Below are positions 57,907-64,000 of a DNA stretch of 64,000 nucleotides, piece by piece. The position numbers and the translations under genes were made by a program. The notes under the pieces were generated by a model. It did no database searches, was not told the DNA's origin, and saw only the letters and a list, made by a program, of their open reading frames with translations. The stretch is from Deltaproteobacteria bacterium (GTDB lineage Bacteria; Myxococcota_A; UBA9160; UBA4427): the NCBI GenBank assembly GCA_029261855.1, contig JAJDAN010000003.1, positions 62,001-126,000 of the forward strand, given 5' to 3'. Position 1 is the stretch's first letter. Every line of letters starts with the position of its first letter.

Positions 57907-58582
57907 AGCGATCGGGCCGACGCTGAGCCTGAAAGATGGCCAGGTGCCCGGGCAAGACCTGCCAAATGGTCGCGAGGCTGTGTTCGCGCCGGGCGTCGCT
58001 TCCCAGCTCGTAGTCGATGAAGACGACCTGCCCTTCCGGGAACGGCCAGGTAATGGCTTCGTTGACCCGGTCCATCTGTTTCGCAAAGGCCTGGGCATAG
58101 CGCGGGAGGATCACGGCCGCCTCGTCCCAGGTCTTCGCGACCCGCGTCAGGACGAAGGTCCCGCGATAGTGCCAGTCCTTCAGGTTCTCGTCGTCGGGCA
58201 GGTACTCGAACAGGATCCCGAGGCCGCCGTTGACGCGCGCGGCCCGAACGTAGTGGGTGAAACCAAACTCGCTGGCGAGCGGTTGGAAGGTGCGTCCGAT
58301 CTCGCGCTCGGCATCCGTCAACGGAGGCAGCTCGGACGGCTGCCCCAGCAGCGGTGCCGGTTCGGCGACTCCCTGATCGGCAGGCTCGGCGGCGGGCTCG
58401 GCCGCGGCGCCGGAATCCGGCGTTCCCTCCGCCGCGATCGCCTCGTTCCTTCCCGCCTCGACGACGTCCCCGCTCTCGCCTGCCTCGCTCTCGCCTGCCC
58501 CGCTCTCGCCTACCGGTGCCGGCGCACTCGCGCAACCGATCAGGAGAGCGAGGCTGCAGGAGACGGCGAGGCGTGCGAGCAC
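57770..58582 (-). CDS. Lipoprotein with Pro-rich tail, hypothetical
   Basis: About 270 aa from the GTG at 58580-58582, where LARLAVSCSLALLIGCASAP is a lipobox-type signal. An ATG at 58642 would lengthen it. A low-complexity Glu/Ser/Gly and Ala/Glu/Pro spacer (about 22-80, from a 15-bp tandem repeat) precedes a well-folded domain: DAEREIGRTFQPLASEFGFTHYVRAARVNGGLGILFEYLPDDENLKDWHYRGTFVLTRV, then GQVVFIDYELGSDARREHSLATIWQVLPGHLAIFQAQRR. The tail is PPPQSPPPTPPQ. It overlaps the DCC gene by 137 bp tail-to-tail. Family not recognised. Confidence 0.7.
   Translation of the reverse strand: MLARLAVSCSLALLIGCASAPAPVGESGAGESEAGESGDVVEAGRNEAIAAEGTPDSGAAAEPAAEPADQGVAEPAPLLGQPSELPPLTDAEREIGRTFQPLASEFGFTHYVRAARVNGGLGILFEYLPDDENLKDWHYRGTFVLTRVAKTWDEAAVILPRYAQAFAKQMDRVNEAITWPFPEGQVVFIDYELGSDARREHSLATIWQVLPGHLAIFQAQRRPDRFSDWQIEHFRTVAQRLGRADGKATGPPPQSPPPTPPQSPTPPPSQ
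57776..57829. repeat. Imperfect tandem G-rich repeat shared by two overlapping genes
   Basis: Imperfect copies of about 18 bp, core GGGGCGGCGTCGGG, with GGCTC(T/G)GG joints. Read on the plus strand it gives the Gly/Ser/Ala tail of the DCC protein; on the minus strand it gives the Pro/Gln/Ser-rich end of the lipoprotein (PPPQSPPPTPPQSPTPPP). The region probably expanded by slippage and is likely to differ between strains. Confidence 0.7.
58471..58515. repeat. Three 15-bp tandem units in a lipoprotein gene
   Basis: CGCTCTCGCCTGCC(T/C) occurs three times in a row, the last copy differing near its end. In the minus-strand gene each unit encodes five residues, producing the GESGAGESEAGESG stretch just after the lipobox. 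It looks like slippage in a flexible spacer. Confidence 0.8.
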
Positions 58583-58680
58583 GGCACGCAGCTTCGCACA
58601 TCCCGATCCATCCGTCCGAGACCCGGGCGGGCGCGGTAGCATGAAGCGCCGAACACGCCCGAAGAAGAGGAGCCGTTTGC

Positions 58681-59088
58681 ATGCGCCGCCGGTCGACACA
58701 TGCCGCACCCGGTCTCGCTGTGTTGGCGTTCTGGCTGCTCCTCGGAGGCGCGTGCACCCCGCGCCCCGTCCCGCACCTCGAGCGCGCCATGGCGGATCTC
58801 GAGCAACGATACGAACGCGCGCGCGCGCTGCCGGATCGGCCCGCTCGCCTGGACGCGTATCGCAGCCTGCGCGGGGAGGTGGTCGACTTTCGCAGCTCCC
58901 TCGACGGTGAACGCGAGATGGAGCCGAACGCCCAGGTCAAGGCCAGCTCGGAATATGGCGGGGGCATCGGGTGGGTCCACGTCGACCGACGAGACGTCGC
59001 CTCCATCCGCAAACGGGCCGATCGACTCCTGCGCAGTCTGAATCGCTATCTCGACCAACCCGCCAGTGGCCCCGGGTACTCCTCGTGA
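58681..59088 (+). CDS. Small lipoprotein, 135 aa
   Basis: A GAGGAG site precedes the ATG. LAVLAFWLLLGGACTPRP is a lipoprotein signal with the lipidated Cys after GGA. The mature part is mostly helical and highly charged: ERAMADLEQRYERARALPDRPARLDAYRSLRGEVVDFRSSLDGEREME, then IRKRADRLLRSLNRYLD. A coiled-coil or peptidoglycan-associated role is possible. The stop overlaps the GTG of the haemoglobin gene. Confidence 0.7.
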   Translation: MRRRSTHAAPGLAVLAFWLLLGGACTPRPVPHLERAMADLEQRYERARALPDRPARLDAYRSLRGEVVDFRSSLDGEREMEPNAQVKASSEYGGGIGWVHVDRRDVASIRKRADRLLRSLNRYLDQPASGPGYSS

Positions 59089-59528
59089 GCGCCCAAGGTC
59101 CGGCGTACGGAAGCGGGGACGCCTCGTTCCAGGCGGCGGGCGGAACCGAGGGCGTCCGGGCGCTCGTCGACGCCTTCTACGACGTGATGGAAGCGCGGCC
59201 CGACGCCCGGCGGATCCGAAAAATGCACCCCCGGGACCTCGCCGTGTCGCGCGACAAGCTGGCCCGCTTCCTCTGCGGCTGGCTCGGCGGACCGAAGCTG
59301 TTCCGCGAGCGCTACGGCTCGATCTCGATCCCGGGCGTTCACGCCCATCTCCCGATCGGCGCCGCCGACCGGGACGCCTGGCTCGATTGCATGCGCGAGG
59401 CGGTCGCTGCCGCACCCTACGAAGACGCGTTCAAGCGCTACCTGCTCGAACAGCTCGGGATCCCGGCCGAGCGCATACGCCAGGCCTGCGAAGCGGAGCA
59501 TCGCGGGGACCGTGACGAACGCAAGTAG
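59085..59528 (+). CDS. Truncated haemoglobin (group II-like)
   Basis: 147 aa from the GTG overlapping the lipoprotein stop (GTGA). SFQAAGGTEGVRALVDAFYDVMEARPDARRIRKMHPRDLAVSRDKLARFLCGWLGGPKLFRERYGSISIPGVHAHLPIGAADRDAWLDCMREAVAAA is the 2-over-2 globin pattern: YDVMEARP, KLARFLCGWLGGP and the proximal His in VHAHLPI. Proteins of this class bind O2 or NO and often serve in stress defence. Coupling to a lipoprotein gene is unusual. It could be GlbO-like, but the group is by pattern only. Confidence 0.9.
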   Translation: MSAQGPAYGSGDASFQAAGGTEGVRALVDAFYDVMEARPDARRIRKMHPRDLAVSRDKLARFLCGWLGGPKLFRERYGSISIPGVHAHLPIGAADRDAWLDCMREAVAAAPYEDAFKRYLLEQLGIPAERIRQACEAEHRGDRDERK

Positions 59529-59589
59529 CCGCGAAGCGAGACCCGAACGCAGCTTGCCCCGACCGCCCCTTCTTCGCGATGCTGTCCCC

Positions 59590-62040
59590 ATGCCGCAACG
59601 CCGCCCTCCGTTCGTGCTGGCTGCGACCTGCGTGGCGCTGGCGGCACTGCTCGCCGCGTCGGGCGACGCATGGGCGCAGAACGGCGCGATCACCGGGGCA
59701 AAGGAATCGCCCGCCGAGCAGGTGGGGCCCGTGTCGATTCCCGTCGCCTCCATCGCCGCGCAGGCGTCGGCGCTCGACGGCTTCCTCCGCAGTGTGGAAG
59801 CGAGTCTCGCGCCACCCGAAAGCCAGCAAGCGATCGCCGACGCGCTCCACGACGTCGAGGACGACGTCCGGGCGCGGTCGAAGCGCCTCGAGCAGAAGAT
59901 CGAGTACGGCTACGACCGGGGCGATCTGGACGCCATGAAGGCGTCCTGGCGAAGCATCCAGGGCGACCTCGAGCGCTGGGAATCGGTGCTCGGCACCCGG
60001 CTCAGCAATCTGGAGCAACACCGCAAGGAGCTCGACGAGCGCACCCAGGTCTGGGACCTGACCGCACGCGACGCCAAAGAGGAAGCCGTTCCCGCGGAGG
60101 TGCGCGGGGAGATCGCAAGCGCGCAGACGAAGCTCGGCAAGGCCCAGCGAGAGCTCCGCAAGAGCCGCGACGCGGCGCTCGGTCTCCAGCGCAGCGTCGT
60201 CACGCTCCAGAGTCGCGTCGATGCGCAGCTCGACGCCATCACCCTCGCCCGGGACGAGGTGCTGCGGCACGTCGTCCGGCAGAACGACAGCCCGCTCTGG
60301 CAGATCGAGATCGGGGACTACGAGGAGAACCGCGAGAACTTCGGCGTCGCCGTCGCGGAAGCCCGGAGTGCACTCGAGGACTACACCGCCCGAAGCGGGT
60401 CTCTGCTGGTCCTCCACACGCTGCTGATCGTCGCGCTGATGCTGGCCTGTGCGCGCGCCCGGCGATCCGTGCTCAAGTCCGACCCGGACGCCGCCCGGCC
60501 GATGCCCGCAGCCCTGAACCATCCGCTGGCGGCGGGCTTCCTGCTCGGAGTCACGCTGACCATCTGGCTCCACACCGACGCGCCTCCGAAGTTCGGGCAG
60601 CTGCTGACGATCTTCGCCCTGCCCTTCTGGTTCCTCGTGCTGCGCTCCGTCGTCCCCCCGGCGCTGCGGGTGCCGCTGGTGGGACTCCTCGTCATCGAGC
60701 CGTTCGAGATCCTGCGCCAGCTACTGCTCGACTTCGATCTGGTCTCCCGCGGTCTGCTCACCGGCGAGGCGGCGCTCATCTTCGCAGGCGTCTTGTGGCT
60801 GCGCCGGCCCGCGAGGATCGGGGCGGTCCCGCGCACGGGCTCACTGTTCTGGGTTCGCGTGCTCGCGTTCTGGACCCACGCCGCCCTGTTCGGCTCGGGC
60901 GTTGCGCTCGTCGGCTCCTTGCTGGGCTTCACGACGATCTCGGACCTGCTGCTGACCACACTCGCGAGCGGGACCTTCATCGGCTCCGTGCTCTTCGCCG
61001 CCACCCGCGTGGTCGAGGGCATCGCCGAAGGCATGACTCTCAGCGGCCAACTGCGCCGCATCCGACTCATCCACAACAACCCGCGCGCCTTCCTACGGGT
61101 CGTCGAGCGAGTGGGTCGGTCGATCGCGTTCGCGACATGGATCTATCGAATACTCGACGGCCTCTCCATCCAGAACGCGCTGGCCGGGTCCGTGGAGTCG
61201 ATCCTCGCCCAGCGGTTGGGTTACGGGAACGTCCAGGTCGACCTCGGCGGAGTGCTGGCCTTCGGCGTCGCCTTGTGGGTGTCCTGGCTGCTGTCGCGTT
61301 TCGTGGCCGCCCTGCTCGAGCAGGAGATCTTCACGCGGGTAGGGCTGCCGCGGGGCGTTCCCTTCGCGCTCTCCACCATCAGCCGCTACGTGGTGCTGGT
61401 GCTGGGCTTCGTGACGGCCATCGCCGCCCTGGGCGTCGAGGTCGGGAATCTCGCGCTGCTGGTGAGTGCCCTGGGCGTCGGCATCGGCTTCGGGATGCAG
61501 AACATCGTCAACAACTTCGTCTCGGGGCTGATCCTGCTCTTCGAGCGCCCCATCAAGGTGGGCGATCGCGTCTCGATCGCACCGATCATGGGCGAGGTGA
61601 CCCGCATCGGCATCCGCGCCAGCTCCATTCGCACCTTCGACGGCGCCGACGTCATCGTGCCCAACGGCGATCTCATCTCGAATCAGGTCGTCAACTGGAC
61701 CCTCGCCGACACCCGGCGCCGGGTCGACATCCCGGTGGGCGTCGCCTACGGCACCCCCGCACGCGACGTCATCGAGCTCCTCGCCGGTGTGGCCGCTGCC
61801 GACGAGGCCATCATGCAGGATCCCGCCCCGGTCGCCCTGTTCGTCGGCTTCGGGGATTCCTCTCTCGACTTCGAGCTGCGTGCATGGACCGAGAGCGTCG
61901 ATGCTGTCACCCTCGTGCGCAGTGGCCTTGCGGTGGCGATCCAGGAAGCCCTGGCGAGCGCGAACATCGAGGTGCCGTTCCCGCAACGCGACCTGCATGT
62001 CAAGACTGCCAACCCCAGAGAAGACCCGAGAGAGAGCTGA
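59590..62040 (+). CDS. Large MscS-family mechanosensitive channel (MscK/YbdG-like architecture)
   Basis: 816 aa from the ATG at 59590 (the open frame begins at 59512). A signal peptide (VLAATCVALAALLAASGDAWA) is followed by a long coiled-coil periplasmic region (about 30-275, rich in LEQ/EKR heptads), several membrane spans from about 275, and the MscS pore helix and beta domain: GVGIGFGMQNIVNNFVSGLILLFERPIKVGDRVSI, then RIGIRASSIRTFDGADVIVPNGDLISNQVVNWTLAD. This layout is that of the large MscK/MscM-type channels that release solutes under hypo-osmotic stress. The GFGMQNIVNNFVSG motif is diagnostic. Confidence 0.95.
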   Translation: MPQRRPPFVLAATCVALAALLAASGDAWAQNGAITGAKESPAEQVGPVSIPVASIAAQASALDGFLRSVEASLAPPESQQAIADALHDVEDDVRARSKRLEQKIEYGYDRGDLDAMKASWRSIQGDLERWESVLGTRLSNLEQHRKELDERTQVWDLTARDAKEEAVPAEVRGEIASAQTKLGKAQRELRKSRDAALGLQRSVVTLQSRVDAQLDAITLARDEVLRHVVRQNDSPLWQIEIGDYEENRENFGVAVAEARSALEDYTARSGSLLVLHTLLIVALMLACARARRSVLKSDPDAARPMPAALNHPLAAGFLLGVTLTIWLHTDAPPKFGQLLTIFALPFWFLVLRSVVPPALRVPLVGLLVIEPFEILRQLLLDFDLVSRGLLTGEAALIFAGVLWLRRPARIGAVPRTGSLFWVRVLAFWTHAALFGSGVALVGSLLGFTTISDLLLTTLASGTFIGSVLFAATRVVEGIAEGMTLSGQLRRIRLIHNNPRAFLRVVERVGRSIAFATWIYRILDGLSIQNALAGSVESILAQRLGYGNVQVDLGGVLAFGVALWVSWLLSRFVAALLEQEIFTRVGLPRGVPFALSTISRYVVLVLGFVTAIAALGVEVGNLALLVSALGVGIGFGMQNIVNNFVSGLILLFERPIKVGDRVSIAPIMGEVTRIGIRASSIRTFDGADVIVPNGDLISNQVVNWTLADTRRRVDIPVGVAYGTPARDVIELLAGVAAADEAIMQDPAPVALFVGFGDSSLDFELRAWTESVDAVTLVRSGLAVAIQEALASANIEVPFPQRDLHVKTANPREDPRES

Positions 62041-62041
62041 G

Positions 62042-62623
62042 ATGACCGGCCTTCGAACTCGACCGACCGCGCTGCTGCCCGTCCTGTTGGCGGGAATTGC
62101 CATGGCGACGAGCCTGGGCTGCAGCACCAACCTCTCGGCGACCGCCAAGGGGTCGCGCACGCCAGACACGGCGGCGTGTACGCCCGGCGAACGGGTCGAG
62201 GTAACCAACGGGGACTTCACCATCGTCCAGACCTGCCTCAACAGCGACAACCTGCTCGTCGGCGACGGCATCCTCGAAACCACGCTGTGGCGCTTCGATT
62301 TCCAGGGCCAGGACGTGGGCAGCTGCTTTCCGGAGTCCGCGATCCTCGAGATACATCTGCGGCCAACCGGGAACCTGATCGGCGAACGGCTCCGCGTACA
62401 GGACCAGTGGGCGATGGGGCTGGAAGAGATCCAAAGCCTCGACGTCGGCAAGGAGCAGACCCTGATCGTCGACATGATGCTGCGAAACGGCCGCCCCTCG
62501 CCCTACACGCCCAGCGAGATTCGACGCCTCATCCTGGAAGCCCAGGAACACCGGCTCCCGATGGTCTACGAGCTCAATGCCCTCGTCTCCTACGCCGAGT
62601 TGACGATCCACTGCCGGCGCTAG
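62042..62623 (+). CDS. Lipoprotein, hypothetical
   Basis: 193 aa, starting 1 bp after the channel stop. ALLPVLLAGIAMATSLGCSTN is a lipobox signal with Cys after LG. The mature part has TACTPGERVEVTNGDFTIVQTC and SCFPESAILEIHLRP (cysteines for disulfides) and then LIGERLRVQDQWAMGLEEIQSLD and YELNALVSYAELTIHC at the end. No family recognised. It is probably coupled to the channel and may sit at the outer membrane or periplasm. Confidence 0.65.
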   Translation: MTGLRTRPTALLPVLLAGIAMATSLGCSTNLSATAKGSRTPDTAACTPGERVEVTNGDFTIVQTCLNSDNLLVGDGILETTLWRFDFQGQDVGSCFPESAILEIHLRPTGNLIGERLRVQDQWAMGLEEIQSLDVGKEQTLIVDMMLRNGRPSPYTPSEIRRLILEAQEHRLPMVYELNALVSYAELTIHCRR

Positions 62624-62646
62624 CCGGCCGAAACCGGGGGTGCCAG

Positions 62647-63267
62647 GTGGAAAAGCCCGAGAGCGCCAAGCGTCGTCGCGGTCGGCCGGCTCTGCCCCCG
62701 GAGCAGCAGCGCCAGCGCCTCCTCGACGCCGCTGAACGCGCCTTCGAGCGGAGCCACTACGAGCGCACCAGCGTGCAGGACGTCGTCCGGGAAGCCGGCA
62801 TGTCGTCGCGCTCGTTCTACGAGTTCTTCGAGTCGAAGGCCGAGCTCGCCGCCGCACTCGCCCGCGACCGCGCGGAGACCTTCGTATCGAAAATCGCGGG
62901 TGTCCTGATTTCGTCCGGGGGAACCGTCGAGGGAATCGACCAGGTGCTCCGCATGTACCTCGAGACGCTCCCCGTCGTCGTGATCGACCTCGAGCACCTC
63001 GGCGGTGAGGCGGGGGAACGGGTTCGCGCCATTCGTGACGAGTACCGGAACCGGATCCAGGGCGTGTTGCTGGAGGCCTTCCGGCAGATCCGACGCGAAG
63101 GCCTGATCGACGAGGAGCCCGATCCGCTGGCAGTCGAGCTGGTGATCGCCGGAATCGAGAGCTTTTCGATCCGGTTCCACCACGCGGGTGCGCGGGAAGA
63201 ACTGCTGGCCCTGCACCCGGCCCTGCTCACCGCCATTCAGGGGCTGTTTCCCAAGTATCTGTCCTGA
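62647..63267 (+). CDS. TetR family transcriptional regulator
   Basis: 206 aa from the GTG at 62647. The N-terminus is basic (EKPESAKRRRGRPALP), followed by a TetR HTH: QRQRLLDAAERAFERSHYERTSVQDVVREAGMSSRSFYEFFESKAELAAAL. The C-terminal ligand domain starts near 70 with ETFVSKIAGVLISSGGTVEGIDQVLRMYLETLPVVVIDLEHLGGEAGERVRAIRDEY. The target is unknown. It follows the channel-lipoprotein pair on the same strand and precedes a strong promoter for the next lipoprotein gene. Confidence 0.92.
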   Translation: MEKPESAKRRRGRPALPPEQQRQRLLDAAERAFERSHYERTSVQDVVREAGMSSRSFYEFFESKAELAAALARDRAETFVSKIAGVLISSGGTVEGIDQVLRMYLETLPVVVIDLEHLGGEAGERVRAIRDEYRNRIQGVLLEAFRQIRREGLIDEEPDPLAVELVIAGIESFSIRFHHAGAREELLALHPALLTAIQGLFPKYLS

Positions 63268-63395
63268 GCCCTCGCCGCAGGCCTTGCCTCGGCTGCCGGG
63301 CGCCCGCCTCGGGCGCTTCCCACGGATTTCGACAACATCCGGGCGGGATCCTCCAAACACCCGCCATCACAGGGGAAAATTTAATAAATTCGTAG

Positions 63396-63424
63396 TTGTA
63401 CAAAATAAGACCGATGTAGATAAT
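63396..63424 (+). promoter_or_regulatory. Sigma70-like promoter
   Basis: TTGTAC at 63396-63401 and GATAAT at 63419-63424 are separated by 17 bp in an unusually A/T-rich patch of this GC-rich window, 53 bp before the next ATG. It probably drives the lipoprotein gene at 63477. Confidence 0.65.
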
Positions 63425-63476
63425 GCGCCCCACGCAACCCGGGCGCCGCCCACGGCGCCCGCCACCGGAGGAAGCG

Positions 63477-64000
63477 ATGGCACGGATCGCGATGGGACGG
63501 ATCGAGAGGGGTCTGGCGCTGGCGCTGACCCTGCTGCTCTGCGGCACGGGACTCGGCTGCGGCGAGATGACCATCCGGACCTGGGTCCGGGTGCTCGAGG
63601 ACGAGAGCGGTGGCTGGGTGGACGTCAATGGAGAGGTGTTCGACGTCGAACGGCTCCAGGGTGGCTTCCTGACCGAAACGAAGCTCAACACGCTGCAGGT
63701 TCTCGGGACCATGGAGGGCACGATCGAGCTGCTCGACGTCCGCATGGCCGGTGAGGTCGAGGGCATCATCGGCAAGCTCTGCACCTGGGGGAACCATCCG
63801 GGCGAATCGACCGGGACCCTGCGCATGAATCTGCTCCAGCGAACGCTCGAGACGGACCTCTATCTCGACGCTCTGGCGACGACCGAGCTCAGCGAGGCCT
63901 TCGGGCTCCCTCCGATCTCCTTCGCCCAACCCATCGACTTCGATCTCGGCGCGAACTTCGAACTCGACACCTTCGTCAACGCCTTCCTCGAAGGCAGCAC
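63477..64000 (+). CDS. Lipoprotein, cut by right window edge
   Basis: At least 174 codons, with ACCGGAGGAAGCG before the ATG. The signal peptide LALALTLLLCGTGLGCGEM has a lipobox (LGLGC). The mature part begins EMTIRTWVRVLEDESGGWVDVNGEVFDVERLQGGFLTETKLNTLQVLGTMEGTIELLDVRMAGEVEGIIGKLCTWGN and continues with FAQPIDFDLGANFELDTFVNAFLEGS. It is beta-rich with no family I can name. Strong upstream promoter. The C-terminus lies outside the window. Confidence 0.7.
   Translation, partial: MARIAMGRIERGLALALTLLLCGTGLGCGEMTIRTWVRVLEDESGGWVDVNGEVFDVERLQGGFLTETKLNTLQVLGTMEGTIELLDVRMAGEVEGIIGKLCTWGNHPGESTGTLRMNLLQRTLETDLYLDALATTELSEAFGLPPISFAQPIDFDLGANFELDTFVNAFLEGS

Noticed and set aside
59670-62045. 791-codon frame overlapping the channel gene
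   Set aside because: Same strand, shifted frame; Arg-rich nonsense, while the other frame has MscS motifs.
1-64000. tRNA, rRNA, CRISPR arrays, insertion sequences, riboswitches
   Set aside because: I read the gaps on both strands and saw no cloverleaf with a CCA end, no repeated spacer array, no transposase motifs and no conserved B12-box despite the cobalamin regulator. A covariance search could still find small RNAs.

Overview
The window is GC-rich and densely coded on both strands, with many 4-bp and 8-bp start/stop overlaps. It looks like a Gram-negative, probably aerobic or microaerophilic, environmental bacterium. Evidence is the Lol-like sorting protein, outer-membrane barrel, many lipoproteins, two PEP-CTERM sorting signals, Ku/LigD repair, a photolyase, flavin oxygenases, acyl-CoA enzymes and a truncated haemoglobin. 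The mix fits a deltaproteobacterial or Myxococcota-like lineage best, but that is inference and no marker gene proves it. I saw no rRNA, tRNA, CRISPR array or transposase.

Layout. 1-9.8 kb: a thiolase (cut by the left edge), a hypothetical protein, an SDR without the catalytic Tyr, an HELLH membrane protein, several secreted or membrane proteins, a CoA-transferase/TPP-lyase pair and a degenerate receiver. 9.8-15.8 kb: a six-gene TetR-led unit (TetR, LolA-like carrier, two FtsX/MacB-type permeases, ATPase, outer-membrane barrel) with a perfect 22-bp palindrome at the TetR start. 15.9-24.2 kb: a lipoprotein, a MerR-TPR fusion, divergent ku and ligD, a large sugar dehydrogenase/dihaem cytochrome fusion and a GNAT acetyltransferase. 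24.2-32.3 kb: methyltransferase and DegT aminotransferase, Asp/Asn hydroxylase, a cyclase-ATPase-TPR protein, a eukaryote-like NTAQ1 amidase and a haloalkane dehalogenase. 32.3-46.8 kb: DUF3604, VTT and MFS membrane proteins, PNPOx, esterase, phospholipase D, an LLM monooxygenase/PhyH pair, a histidine kinase, and an aspartoacylase/GCS2-ligase pair.

46.8-58 kb holds a PEP-CTERM protein and then the most coherent system: a light and oxidative-stress cassette. A MerR/cobalamin-binding regulator with the CarH/LitR ligand residues (W-x9-EH, GExHxxG) sits between two operons. One, on the minus strand, is photolyase, DUF523-DUF1722 and a chalcone-isomerase-like protein. The other, on the plus strand, is a CFA-like methyltransferase, FAD oxidoreductase, DUF1365, a CFA synthase family enzyme and a DCC protein, every junction being ATGA or GTGA. 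The two operon promoters share the arrangement TTGT(C/T)CA-N9-TTGAC(A/G), which I propose as the regulator's operator. 58-64 kb: lipoproteins, truncated haemoglobin, a large MscS channel, a second TetR regulator and a lipoprotein cut by the right edge.

Functions come from motifs and family memory only; no database search was run. Start codons are reasoned choices and several are GTG or TTG.
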